Source of the DNA: JBOHRE01 sp050732635
GTDB taxonomy: Bacteria > Gemmatimonadota > Gemmatimonadetes > Longimicrobiales > RSA9
Direction of reading: 5' to 3'
Assembly (NCBI GenBank): GCA_050732635.1
Contig: JBOHRE010000056.1
Span: 1 to 22,681 of the forward strand
DNA length: 22,681 nucleotides
Shown here piece by piece: positions 1 to 8,090 of this stretch. Position numbers and translations under genes: made by a program. Under the pieces are notes generated by a model. That model saw only the letters and a program-made list of their open reading frames with translations, had not been told where the DNA came from and did no database searches. How positions within the stretch are numbered: position 1 is the stretch's first letter; the number at the start of each line of letters is the position of its first letter.

Positions 1-1347
1 GCGCACCAGCCGCAGGCCCACGCGCCGGCCGCGCACGAGCCGGCTGAGCACGGGGCCGCTGCGCACGATGCTGCGGCACCGTCGCAGGAACACGGCGGCA
101 TGGCGCACGAGATGTTCGCGCTGCCACTCGGCGGCGGCTGGGAGGTCATGGGGATGGCGCAGGCGTATCCGATCGTCACGATCGGTGCGCCAGGCGAAGA
201 CGACTCGCCGCTGCGTGAAACGGCGTTCTACCTGACGCAGCCGGCGCTGATGGCGAACGTGGAGAGCCCCGGCTCGCACGTCGTGCTGCGGACGACGCTG
301 AACGTCGAGGGCGTGACGCAGCCCGATGGTGAGCTGACCTTCGGCGGCTGGGGCGAGGGCTTCATCGACAAGCGACACCCGCACACTCTGCTGCACGAGC
401 TGATGCTCAGCTTCAATGCGTGGGACGTGCTCGGCGGCGTCGGCTCGCTGTCGGCGGGCAAGGGCTTCGCACCCTACGGCACGGATGATCCCATGGCGCG
501 GCCGGCGCTGAAGTACCCGACGAACCACCACCTGTCCCAGTTGCTCGAGCGCTGGACCGTGAATGCGGTGTTCCTGCGCGCTGGCTGGAGCGTCGAAGCC
601 GGCATCTTCGGCGGCGCGGAGCCCGAGGGCCCATACGATCTGTCCAATATCGAGAGCTTCGGCGACTCCTGGTCGGTGCGGGCCGCAAAACGCTGGGGAG
701 CCGGCTGGGGCCCGGACGCAGCGTGGGAGGCCTCGGTCTCGGCCGCGAGCGTGCGCGAGGAGCACGACGGCGTCGCCGAGCGGACGTCGCTCTGGAACGC
801 GGCCCTACGGCATGAGGGGCACCACGAGGCCGGCCGGTTGTACACACTGCTCGAAGGATCGCTGAGCGATCCGGAAGCCGAGGAGGAGCAGGGCGACTTC
901 TCGATCCTGGGCGAGGCACTTCTGGAGAGCGGACGCCACATGCCGTACGCGCGACTCGAGTACGCAACGCGACCGGAGTACGCGCGCGAGGGCGCGCCCG
1001 GTACGAGCGGCTTCTTCCGCTACGACCATGATGCCGAGCCGCTCGGCGCGACCCGCTGGCTGATCACCTCGCTCGGTTATGGCTATCGGGTTACCGGCTA
1101 CCCGGTCAGTGTGCGTCCGTTCATCGATGTGCAGCACCAGAAGGCGTGGGCGGAGCGAGGTGGCATCGAGCCGGACGCGCTGTTCGGTACCGAGTCATTC
1201 TGGATGGTGTCGATCGGTGCGCGTGTGTTCCTCGGTGGCCAGCCGATGCGCATGGGCGCCTATGGCGTGCTCGACCCGATGACCTCGATGCGGCGTGGGA
1301 TGGCAGAGCAGATGGCGCAGCCGGTGTCGGCTCACGAGGTGCACTGA
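1..1347 (+). CDS. His-rich outer-membrane barrel-type protein of a copper locus (5' end outside window)
   Basis: The frame is open from base 1, so the true start lies before the window; an internal ATG at 100 is only the first ATG seen. At least 448 residues are present. The first 35 or so visible residues are rich in His, Ala and Pro (HQPQAHAPAAHEPAEHG), which could be a metal-binding tail. The rest has Gly/aromatic-rich alternating stretches and the segments DKRHPHTLLHE and PTNHHLSQ. I remember these from barrel-type proteins encoded beside copper-resistance genes in proteobacteria (DRQHPHD and THHWLDS in those). The stop overlaps the copCD start by one base (TGATG), which indicates translational coupling. 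Role in copper handling at the outer membrane is inferred from the neighbour and the His content. No enzymatic motif is visible. Confidence 0.7.
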   Translation, partial: AHQPQAHAPAAHEPAEHGAAAHDAAAPSQEHGGMAHEMFALPLGGGWEVMGMAQAYPIVTIGAPGEDDSPLRETAFYLTQPALMANVESPGSHVVLRTTLNVEGVTQPDGELTFGGWGEGFIDKRHPHTLLHELMLSFNAWDVLGGVGSLSAGKGFAPYGTDDPMARPALKYPTNHHLSQLLERWTVNAVFLRAGWSVEAGIFGGAEPEGPYDLSNIESFGDSWSVRAAKRWGAGWGPDAAWEASVSAASVREEHDGVAERTSLWNAALRHEGHHEAGRLYTLLEGSLSDPEAEEEQGDFSILGEALLESGRHMPYARLEYATRPEYAREGAPGTSGFFRYDHDAEPLGATRWLITSLGYGYRVTGYPVSVRPFIDVQHQKAWAERGGIEPDALFGTESFWMVSIGARVFLGGQPMRMGAYGVLDPMTSMRRGMAEQMAQPVSAHEVH

Positions 1348-2756
1348 TGCGGCTGTGGACGAGCGTCGCGCTGGCCGCCGTTTTCGCGCTGGCTCCGCCG
1401 GGCGTCGCGGCGCACACCGAGCTGGAGCGCTCGTGGCCCGCGGCTGGCGAGCAGGTGGCTGCGCCACTCGCCGAGATCCGGCTGCGCTTCACGCAGGCGG
1501 TCGAGGCTGCGTACACCTCGCTCCGTCTGATCGGCCCGGACGGCAAGGAGGTGCGCGCCGCTACGCTGACGGTGGTCGAGGGCTCGGGCCGCCGCGAATT
1601 CATCAGCGCTCGGCCAGCGTTCCATCAGCCGGGCGAGTACCGGGTGGAATGGCGGACAGCCGGCGCAGATGGCCATCCGATCGAGGGCGCGTTCACATTC
1701 GTCGTGACGGCCATGGCAGTGGTCCGCGACTCGGGCCTGACCCCGCCGACGGACCCGTCGGCGGCTGTGCCGGAGCCGCACGCCGTCGCTGCGCAGGAAG
1801 CGCGGGCGCCGGGTCCAACGCCCGGGTGGCTCGACGTCGGCTCACCGCTTCAGATCGCGGTCCGCTGGCTCTACTTCGCTGCGCTGATCGCGACGATCGG
1901 CGCCGTCGCCTTCCGGCTCATCGTGGTGCGGCGGGTGGAACGGGCCGGCCGGCATGCGGCGGCGCTGATCATCGCCGACCGCGCCGTGTGGAGCGGGGCC
2001 GCGGCGGCGGCAGCGGTGCTGGCCAGCGCAGCGGTCATTCGTCTGTGGCTCCAGTCCGCCACATTGCACGGCTTGGCGCGCGCTTGGGATCCGGGACTGC
2101 TCGCCGCGTATCTGACCACGACGGGCTGGGGCCGAGCGTGGCTGCTGCAAGCGGCGCTGCTCGTCCTGCTCGCGGTGGCGCTCGCGGCTGCGCGCGGCGG
2201 CCGCCCGCGCGGCTGGCGCCTGGCTGCCGGAGCGGCTGTTGGGTTGGGCGTGATTCCGGCGCTGTCCGGGCACGCCGCCGCCGTTGAATCGTTTCGCTTC
2301 CTGGCGACGGCGCTCGACTGGCTGCACGTGCTCGCCGCGAGCCTCTGGCTCGGCATGCTCCTGGTCATGCTCTGGGTCATCGCCTCGCTGTACCGCGCCG
2401 ACGAACTGCCGGACCGACTCGACGGCATCGCCGCGCTGGTGCGCCGGTTCTCGCCGCTGGCGTTGCTCGGCGCGGGCGTGCTGCTGACGAGCGGCCTGGG
2501 TAACGCGTTCTTCCACTTCCACACGCTGTCCGAGGTCTGGCGCACGAGCTACGGGCAGGCGCTGCTGCTCAAGCTGACGCTGCTCGGCGTCGTCGCACTG
2601 CTCGGCTTCTACAACTGGCGAGTCGTGCGGCCGCGCCTGGGCACCGAGCCGACAACGGCCCGGCTGCGGCGTTCGGCCTCGGCGGAGCTCACGGTGGGCG
2701 CACTCGTCGTGCTGATCACGGCCGTGCTGGTCGCACTGCCCACACCGAAACCATAG
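1347..2756 (+). CDS. CopC-CopD fusion, copper resistance/uptake membrane protein
   Basis: 469 residues from the ATG that overlaps the preceding stop; an in-frame extension upstream lies over the previous gene and is rejected. A signal peptide (residues 1-22, ending GVAA) would leave His23 as the mature N-terminus (HTELERSWPAAG), as in CopC. The second Cu(II) element, Asp108-Gly-His110 (ADGHPIEGAFTF), is present, so the CopC-type copper site looks intact. A Pro/Ala linker (about 128-160) leads into a CopD domain with about eight membrane helices, including the conserved WLHVLAASLWLGM and a FFHFH segment. The family binds periplasmic copper and is thought to pass it across the inner membrane. 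The gap to the next gene is 15 bp, so an operon is likely. Which direction copper moves cannot be told from sequence. Confidence 0.9.
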   Translation: MRLWTSVALAAVFALAPPGVAAHTELERSWPAAGEQVAAPLAEIRLRFTQAVEAAYTSLRLIGPDGKEVRAATLTVVEGSGRREFISARPAFHQPGEYRVEWRTAGADGHPIEGAFTFVVTAMAVVRDSGLTPPTDPSAAVPEPHAVAAQEARAPGPTPGWLDVGSPLQIAVRWLYFAALIATIGAVAFRLIVVRRVERAGRHAAALIIADRAVWSGAAAAAAVLASAAVIRLWLQSATLHGLARAWDPGLLAAYLTTTGWGRAWLLQAALLVLLAVALAAARGGRPRGWRLAAGAAVGLGVIPALSGHAAAVESFRFLATALDWLHVLAASLWLGMLLVMLWVIASLYRADELPDRLDGIAALVRRFSPLALLGAGVLLTSGLGNAFFHFHTLSEVWRTSYGQALLLKLTLLGVVALLGFYNWRVVRPRLGTEPTTARLRRSASAELTVGALVVLITAVLVALPTPKP

Positions 2757-2771
2757 CTACGGAGAACCGAC

Positions 2772-3236
2772 ATGGCTCGCCCAACGCTTCTCATCAGCGC
2801 GCTTGTCGTGCTCGGCTGGCAGACGCCCGCGTCCGCTCAGCAGCACGGCCAGCCACCGAGCGCGCAGGATCCTGCCGCGGCGGTGAAGGCCGCGGTCGAC
2901 GGTTTCACGGCCGCGCTGCAGCGCGGCGACTCGACGGCCGCACTCGAGTTCCTCCACCCACAGCTCGTTGTATACGAAGCAGGCCACGCCGAGACCCGCG
3001 AGCAGTATCGCAGCGGCCACCTGGGCTCCGACATGGCATTCCTGCAAGCGGTGGCGCAGGAGACGCTGAGCGAGCAGGTGGTGCTGGGCTACGACATGGC
3101 GACCTACCTCAGCGAGTACACGGCGCGGGGCCGCTTCCGCGATCGCGAGATCGACGCGCACGGCACGGAGACGATGGTGCTGGTGCCGACCGCCGAGGGC
3201 TGGAAGATCCGCCACATCCACTGGTCGAGCCGGTAA
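2772..3236 (+). CDS. Secreted NTF2/SnoaL-like (DUF4440-type) protein
   Basis: 154 residues, preceded by a good ribosome site (GGAGAA at 2761-2766). The signal peptide is clear: MARPTLLISALVVLGW followed by an ASA|Q cleavage site near residue 23. The mature part fits the NTF2-like cone fold: an N-terminal helix with AAVKAAVDGFTAALQRGD, then EFLHPQLVVYEAGHAETREQY, and a closing strand GWKIRHIHWSSR. Such domains bind small ligands or act as accessory proteins; I cannot assign a substrate. It lies 15 bp behind copCD, so it may be co-transcribed with the copper genes, and several His residues (HGQ, HPQ, GHAE, HIHW) would fit metal contact. That link is inference only. Confidence 0.85.
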   Translation: MARPTLLISALVVLGWQTPASAQQHGQPPSAQDPAAAVKAAVDGFTAALQRGDSTAALEFLHPQLVVYEAGHAETREQYRSGHLGSDMAFLQAVAQETLSEQVVLGYDMATYLSEYTARGRFRDREIDAHGTETMVLVPTAEGWKIRHIHWSSR

Positions 3237-3278
3237 CGACCGGAACTCTCGTTCGGGAAGCGGCCTATCACTGGCGTC

Positions 3279-4640
3279 ATGAACGGACGCACCGCTGCCC
3301 TCATCACCGCCGCCGCCGCGCTGCTGGCCGCCGGCTGCGAGCAGATCGAAGAGCAGCTCGGCTTCGAGCCCGAGCGCACACCGCACGAATCCTACACACG
3401 CTCGCTCCAGGCGGCGGGTCTGATCACGACGGCGCTGGGCTCGGCCTGGATCGAGGCTTCGCGCAAGGCGTTGGAGACGACCGTCCGCATCGAGCCGCCT
3501 TACAGTGAGTCGGGTTTCCTGGCATCTGATGCCGCCAGCGCGCTGGGTATCCGCGTGGACGTGCGTGAGGGTGAGGAGATCACCGTGAACGCAACGCTCG
3601 ACGGTGATCCCGCCGCGCTGATCTTCATCGATCTGTTTCATGCATCGGCCGACACGCTGTCGTCACCGCGGCGCGTGGCCAGCGCCGACAGCGGCGGGAA
3701 AACGCTGCGCTACGAGGTGCGCGCGCCGGGTGACTACATCGTGCGCGTCCAGCCCGAGCTGCTGCGCGGCGGCCGCTACACCGTGACGATCGAGACCCGG
3801 CCCGCGCTCGCGTTCCCACTGCCCGGACTGGATTCGCGCGCCATCGGCAGCTACTTCGGCGCGCCGCGCGATGGCGGTGCCCGCAACCACCACGGCGTCG
3901 ACATCTTCGCGCCGCGTGGCACGCCCGTGGTCGCCGTGGCCCCGGGTATCGTCTCCTCGGTCCGCGAAACGGCACGGGGCGGACGCGTGGTCTGGCTGCG
4001 CGACGAACAGCGCGGCTTGCGGGTCTACTATGCGCACCTCGATCGGCAGCTCGTGGCGTCGGGCCAGCGGGTCGAGACCGGTGACACCCTGGGCCTGGTC
4101 GGGAACACGGGCAACGCCGCGAACACGCCTCCGCATCTGCACCTCGGCATCTATCGCCGCGGGCGCGGCCCGCTCAATCCCTACGGCTGGCTGCACGAGC
4201 GTCGGGCCGAGCTGGCGCCCTTGACCGCGGATAGCTCGCTGTTCGGCCGCTGGGCGCGGCTACGCCGGACCGGCGCAGCACTGCGCGCCGGGGCCCATGA
4301 GAACGCGCCGATACTCGAGACCCTGCCCGTCGCGGCGGCGGCGCGCGTGATCGGCGGATCGCGCGACCGGCTCCGCGTGCAGCTGCCGGACGGTCGCGAG
4401 GGCTTCCTTGCGGGGTGGCTGCTCGAGGCGGCCGATGCGCCGCTCGAGCACGAGACGCTCGGCCGGCACACCATCGTGCGCGCCGCGCCGGGTGCGCGCT
4501 CGACCGCGGTCGGCGAACTGACACAAGGCACCAGTGTCGGGATCCTGGCACGCTTCGCCGGATCGCTGCTGGTGCGCGCCGGCGGCCAGATCGGCTGGAT
4601 CACGCCGCCGGACGGGCGCGCCGCCGCGGCGGCGCCCTAG
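3279..4640 (+). CDS. M23-family (LytM-type) peptidase lipoprotein with SH3-like repeats
   Basis: 453 residues. A lipobox (LLAAGC, Cys20) marks it as an envelope-anchored lipoprotein. Residues about 70-175 form a beta-rich domain (pre-peptidase C-like: EGEEITVNATLDGDPAALIF). The M23 domain spans about 185-300 with the zinc motif HxxxD (His204, Asp208 in NHHGVDIFAPRGTPV), YAHL (His253) and HLHLG (His286, His288), so the catalytic set is complete. Two SH3-like modules follow (about 325-385 and 393-442), each with an RAG/RAAPGA...G...L pattern ending in a Gly-Trp strand. It probably cuts peptidoglycan cross-links. It follows the NTF2-like gene by 42 bp and ends 31 bp from the converging M16 gene. 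Confidence 0.92.
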   Translation: MNGRTAALITAAAALLAAGCEQIEEQLGFEPERTPHESYTRSLQAAGLITTALGSAWIEASRKALETTVRIEPPYSESGFLASDAASALGIRVDVREGEEITVNATLDGDPAALIFIDLFHASADTLSSPRRVASADSGGKTLRYEVRAPGDYIVRVQPELLRGGRYTVTIETRPALAFPLPGLDSRAIGSYFGAPRDGGARNHHGVDIFAPRGTPVVAVAPGIVSSVRETARGGRVVWLRDEQRGLRVYYAHLDRQLVASGQRVETGDTLGLVGNTGNAANTPPHLHLGIYRRGRGPLNPYGWLHERRAELAPLTADSSLFGRWARLRRTGAALRAGAHENAPILETLPVAAAARVIGGSRDRLRVQLPDGREGFLAGWLLEAADAPLEHETLGRHTIVRAAPGARSTAVGELTQGTSVGILARFAGSLLVRAGGQIGWITPPDGRAAAAAP

Positions 4641-4642
4641 AT

Positions 4643-4660
4643 CGCGGGCGTCAGCCCGCG
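4643..4660. terminator. GC hairpin between converging genes
   Basis: CGCGGGC, a GTCA loop, then GCCCGCG: a perfect 7-bp stem sitting in the 31-bp gap between the M23 stop (4640) and the M16 stop (4672). There is no T-tract on either side, so it is not a classic intrinsic terminator. Position between two convergent genes makes a bidirectional stop or 3'-end-protecting role plausible. Confidence 0.5.
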
Positions 4661-4671
4661 GGGCGCGGGTC

Positions 4672-7473
4672 TCAGTTCGCGATTTCGGGCAGCAGCGAGA
4701 CCTGGATGTAGTTGCTCGCGTCCAGGTACTCCCGCGCCATGTCGCGCAACGCTGCCGTCGTGAGCGCTGCGACCCGCCGGTCGTGATCGAGGATGTCACG
4801 CGGGTCGCGATCGTGTCGGATGCTGGCGGTCAGCTGCGCGAGCCAGAACTGATTGTCGCGCAGTGCTGTTTCACGCGCTCGCCGCTGGGCCTCCTTGACC
4901 TTCTGCAGCTCCTCGACCGTCGGCCCGTGCTCCTCGAGGTCATCGATCTGGCGGAACACCTCGGCGGTCAGCTCATCGAGCCGCTCGGGCGCGCTGCCGA
5001 AGCCGATGTGGAACGCATACTCCGGCTCCGGGAAGAGCGATGTCGATGCCGACACACTCACGCCATAGGTGGCGCCGAGGTCCTCGCGCAGCACATCGCG
5101 CAGTCGCAGCCGCAGCACGTCGGCGAGCGATGCGAGCGCGTGGGCGCGGTCCTGGCTGTAGTCGAAGCTGCCGGTAAAGACCAGCTGCGTGCGTGCCTTG
5201 GCCTCGATACCGCGGTGCACGACCTTGCGGATGATGCCGCTGGGCGGATCGATGCCGACATCACGCGGCTGCTCGGCGGCGCCATTCGCCGGCAGTGAGG
5301 CGATGTAGCGCTCGACGAGCGGTCGCACCGAATCCGGCTCGAAGCTGCCGACCAGAACGAACGCGAAGTCGCCGGCATCGGCGAACCGCTCGCGATAGAC
5401 GCGCAGCGAGCCGCTCAGATCCATGGCGTCGAACCACGCCGCATCGACGGGCCGCGCGCGCGGATGGTTCTGCGTCAGCGTCACCTGCAGCGTGTCGCTC
5501 CACGCGGATTCGGGACTCCTGTCGCGATTCTCCAGCATGGCCTGGACGCGGCTGCGCAGTGCCATGAACGCGGCGGAATCCGGCCGCGGCGCGGTAAAGT
5601 GCAGGTGTACGAGCTGAAACAGCGTCTCGAGATCGCGCGGCGATGCTCCGCCGCTCAGCCCTTCCTCCAGGCTGCCGATATAGGGCGAGATGTCGGCGAC
5701 CTTGCCGGCCAGCGCTTTGTTCAGCTCGTTACGACTGAAGCTGCCCAGCCCGCTCGAGTAGATGACTTCCGCAGCCATCACTGCATCGACGTAGGCGTCA
5801 TCGTCGACGAGGGATGATCCGCCGGGGCTGATCGCCTGCAGCAGGATCTGGTCGTCCTTGAAGTCCGTGGGCTTGAGCAGGACACGCGCGTTGTTGGACA
5901 GCCGCCACTCGACCAGATCCAGCTCCGCGATGTTGCGTTCCTCGATGATCTCGCCGGCGGCCGGCAACTCGTCGACCAGTGGCGCATCGCTGGCGAGGTC
6001 GTCGTAGGGGTCGAGCTGGGCTGCGGCAACGCGCTCGAAGACATCGAGTAGCTCGCGCTCCCCGGGCAATGCATTCAGCTCCGAGGCCGGGGCCTGCAGC
6101 AGCACCACGCGCCCGCGTTCGGGCATCCGCTGCGCGGCGAGCGCATTGACCTCAGCGAGGGTGATGCCCGGCAGCAGCTCGCGGTACAACGCGAGCTCTG
6201 CTGCGATGCCCGGAAAGGGCTCGTTCTCAAGATACGCGCGCACGTACTCGGACGCGTACACGCGCGACTCGGTCTTGTCACGCTCGGCGTAGGCGCGCTC
6301 CATCCAGCGCAGCGCAGCGCGCTTCTCGCGCTCGAGCTCGGTGGCGGTGAAGCCGTGCTGCCGGACGCGTTCGGCCTCGCGCAACACCGCCTCGAGCCCG
6401 CGCAGCACGCCAGCCGATGCGACCAGCGCATTGAGCACGTAGGCATCCGCCGCGCGCACGAGGCGTCCACCCGCCGCCGAGCCGCCGATGAACGGAGGAT
6501 CGGCCTCGTGCGTCAATTCGCCCAACCGGTTGTTCAGCATGCGATCGTAGACGCGACGCACCAGCATGGCGCGGAAGTCGCCTCGGCTGCGGAATGGCTC
6601 CGGCGCATGCTTGTGATAGACACTGACCAGCGTGCTGGTCGCTTCCGGATCGCTCTCGATCGAGATGCGCGGCGCGTCCTGCACCGGGACGTCGTGATGC
6701 GGCCGCTGCTCCGCCGATCGCGCGGCTGGCAACGTGCTGAAGCGCTCGCGGATCCAGCGCTCGACGCTGTCGGCCGCGAAGTCGCCGACCGCGACGACGG
6801 CCATGAGATCAGGCCGATACCAGCGCTCGTAGTAGGCGCGCAGCAGCGGGGCCGTCGCCGACTCCAGCACGGCGGGCTCGCCAATGGGCAGCCGCTCGGC
6901 GTAGCGCGATCCCTCGAACAGGATCGGGAACTGCGCGTCCCGCATGCGCGCGAGCGCACCGCGCCCGAGCCGCCACTCCTCCAGTACCACACCGCGCTCC
7001 GCAACCACTTCGGCGCTGTCGAACGCGATCGCTCCGGCCCATTCCTGCAGGATGTCGAGCCCGGTTCGCAGCAGCGCGAGCGAGTCCGTCGGCACGGTCA
7101 GCATGTAGACGGTCTCGTCGAAGCTGGTGTAGGCGTTCAGATCCGGGCCGAAACGCATGCCGATCGACTCGAGGTAGTCCACCAGCGCCTGCTTCTGGAA
7201 CGCCGCAGTGCCGTTGAAGGCCATGTGCTCGACGAAGTGGGCGATGCCGCGCTCGGCTTCGGATTCCAGGATCGAGCCGGCGTTCACGACCAGGCGGAGC
7301 TCGGCGCGCGCTTCCGGGCGTGCGTTTTCGCGGATGTAGTAGGTCAGGCCGTTGGGCAGCGTCGCGGTGCGGACGGCGGGGTCCTGGGGGAGGTCCTGCG
7401 CGTGGGTGGGCGTGCTGGAGAGCAGGGCCGCCAGCAGGACCAGTGGTAGTCGAAGTGTAAGGGATGAGAGCAA
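4672..7473 (-). CDS. M16-family (pitrilysin/PqqL-like) zinc peptidase, exported
   Basis: 933 residues when read from a TTG at 7473-7471; no in-frame ATG lies near the start and no Shine-Dalgarno sequence precedes the TTG. The signal peptide core is LPLVLLAALLSS with a probable THA|Q cleavage at about residue 25. The inverted zinc motif HxxEH is intact (His79, Glu82, His83 in AHFVEHMAF), and the distal ligand is probably Glu159 in AERGVVLEEW. The second M16 half (about 530-930) lacks the motif, as is normal for this two-half clamshell family. Full length fits the family. The first roughly ten codons fall inside the left arm of the neighbouring repeat element, so the native start may have been replaced. 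M28 lies upstream on the same strand and both are likely periplasmic peptide degraders. Confidence 0.9.
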   Translation of the reverse strand: MLSSLTLRLPLVLLAALLSSTPTHAQDLPQDPAVRTATLPNGLTYYIRENARPEARAELRLVVNAGSILESEAERGIAHFVEHMAFNGTAAFQKQALVDYLESIGMRFGPDLNAYTSFDETVYMLTVPTDSLALLRTGLDILQEWAGAIAFDSAEVVAERGVVLEEWRLGRGALARMRDAQFPILFEGSRYAERLPIGEPAVLESATAPLLRAYYERWYRPDLMAVVAVGDFAADSVERWIRERFSTLPAARSAEQRPHHDVPVQDAPRISIESDPEATSTLVSVYHKHAPEPFRSRGDFRAMLVRRVYDRMLNNRLGELTHEADPPFIGGSAAGGRLVRAADAYVLNALVASAGVLRGLEAVLREAERVRQHGFTATELEREKRAALRWMERAYAERDKTESRVYASEYVRAYLENEPFPGIAAELALYRELLPGITLAEVNALAAQRMPERGRVVLLQAPASELNALPGERELLDVFERVAAAQLDPYDDLASDAPLVDELPAAGEIIEERNIAELDLVEWRLSNNARVLLKPTDFKDDQILLQAISPGGSSLVDDDAYVDAVMAAEVIYSSGLGSFSRNELNKALAGKVADISPYIGSLEEGLSGGASPRDLETLFQLVHLHFTAPRPDSAAFMALRSRVQAMLENRDRSPESAWSDTLQVTLTQNHPRARPVDAAWFDAMDLSGSLRVYRERFADAGDFAFVLVGSFEPDSVRPLVERYIASLPANGAAEQPRDVGIDPPSGIIRKVVHRGIEAKARTQLVFTGSFDYSQDRAHALASLADVLRLRLRDVLREDLGATYGVSVSASTSLFPEPEYAFHIGFGSAPERLDELTAEVFRQIDDLEEHGPTVEELQKVKEAQRRARETALRDNQFWLAQLTASIRHDRDPRDILDHDRRVAALTTAALRDMAREYLDASNYIQVSLLPEIAN

Positions 7474-7536
7474 GTGTGCGTGTGAGTCGAAGGGAAAGGA
7501 GAAGTCTAAGTGTAAGTGTGAGTGTAAGTGTAAGTG
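7445..7536. repeat. Left arm: inverted repeat plus GTGTAA hexamers
   Basis: From outside inwards: GGTAGTCGAAGTG (7445-7457) matches the right end in inverse orientation at 12 of 13 positions. A 24-bp block (7455-7478, beginning GTGTAAGGGATGAG) is a perfect inverse of 8156-8179. A less regular purine-rich stretch follows (GTCGAAGGGAAAGGAG, 7487-7502). Then come five consecutive hexamers, four TAAGTG and one TGAGTG, at 7507-7536. Reading frames through the hexamers stay open on both strands (Ser-Val, Lys-Cys, Leu-Thr), which creates spurious ORFs. Confidence 0.9.
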
Positions 7537-7745
7537 GCGTCTGGTACTACCGCTCCGGCGCGACAGGGGTCCCCCCTGGTGCGAGCCGAGTTTGCGGCGA
7601 GCGCCTCGGCGGCTTGGAGTGGCCGCCGGTGTTGGCTGCGATCGGGTTGGGGCGCGGCGCGCGTTGGCCGGATCGGCTATGGAGAGGCCCGCCGCACCGC
7701 TCCATCATCGTCGCTGGCACCTCTTCTCATTCGCACGGCGGCGTC
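7537..7745. other. Non-coding core segment of the element, leader to the four-helix gene
   Basis: About 210 bp between the left hexamers and the likely start of the four-helix-bundle gene. The plus frame is open through it, but the peptide is not like the family, so I treat it as leader. It contains CAGGGG-TCC-CCCCTG (7564-7578, 6-bp stem) and ATGGAG...CTCCAT (7679-7705, 6-bp arms, 15-nt loop). No recognisable promoter was seen. It may carry expression or processing signals. Confidence 0.4.
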
Positions 7746-8090
7746 TTGCCCGAGTTCCACCTCGAACGGTTCCGGCCCGATCAGCTCGCGCTGGAGTTTG
7801 CCGCGATCGCCGAGCGGCTGGCGCGCAGGATCGAGAAGCGCCGGCCTTCCCTGGCCGACCAGGTTCGCCGTGCCGCCGAGTCGATCACGCTCAACGTCGC
7901 CGAGGGCGCCGGCGCGTTCGCCGCCGGCGACCGGCGGCGCTACTACCGCATCGCGCTGCGTTCGGTCAGCGAGGCCGTCGGCGCGCTCGGCCATGCCGTA
8001 GCAATCTCGGCGCTGCACCCAACCAACACCCCCGAAGCCCGCGCCACCCTCCTGCAGCTCACCCGCCTCCTCACCGCCCTATGTAAGTGA
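7746..8090 (+). CDS. Four-helix-bundle protein, S23/23S rRNA-intervening-sequence family
   Basis: 114 residues if started at TTG 7746, which gives the family's usual length and N-terminus (LPEFHLERFRPDQLALEF). The frame is open back to an ATG at 7464 inside the repeat arm, but that would add about 94 low-complexity residues (VSVSVSVS) and is unlikely. The core motif LADQVRRAAESITLNVAEGAG (about 36-56) and RYYRIALRSVSEAVG (65-79) match the family strongly. Helices run about 11-30, 34-54, 62-88 and 96-112. Known members are encoded in IVS elements of 23S rRNA, and a relative (Avd) binds the reverse transcriptase of diversity-generating retroelements; neither an rRNA nor a reverse transcriptase lies here. 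Function unknown, probably RNA or nucleic-acid binding. It runs opposite to both flanking peptidases. Confidence 0.8.
   Translation: MPEFHLERFRPDQLALEFAAIAERLARRIEKRRPSLADQVRRAAESITLNVAEGAGAFAAGDRRRYYRIALRSVSEAVGALGHAVAISALHPTNTPEARATLLQLTRLLTALCK

Noticed and set aside
1146..1346. Upstream extension of the CopCD frame
   Set aside because: Overlaps the preceding gene and would bury the signal peptide; ATG 1347 gives a normal CopC N-terminus.
7464..7745. N-terminal extension of the four-helix gene from ATG 7464
   Set aside because: It is read through the repeat arm (Val-Ser repeats) and a low-complexity leader, and family members start near LPEFHLERF; the frame is open only because the hexamers contain no stop in that phase.
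7352..8086. Plus-strand ORF with a KCKCECKCKW stretch
   Set aside because: Frame artefact of the hexamer repeats (AAGTGT read as Lys-Cys); it overlaps the M16 gene and the S23 gene in other frames.
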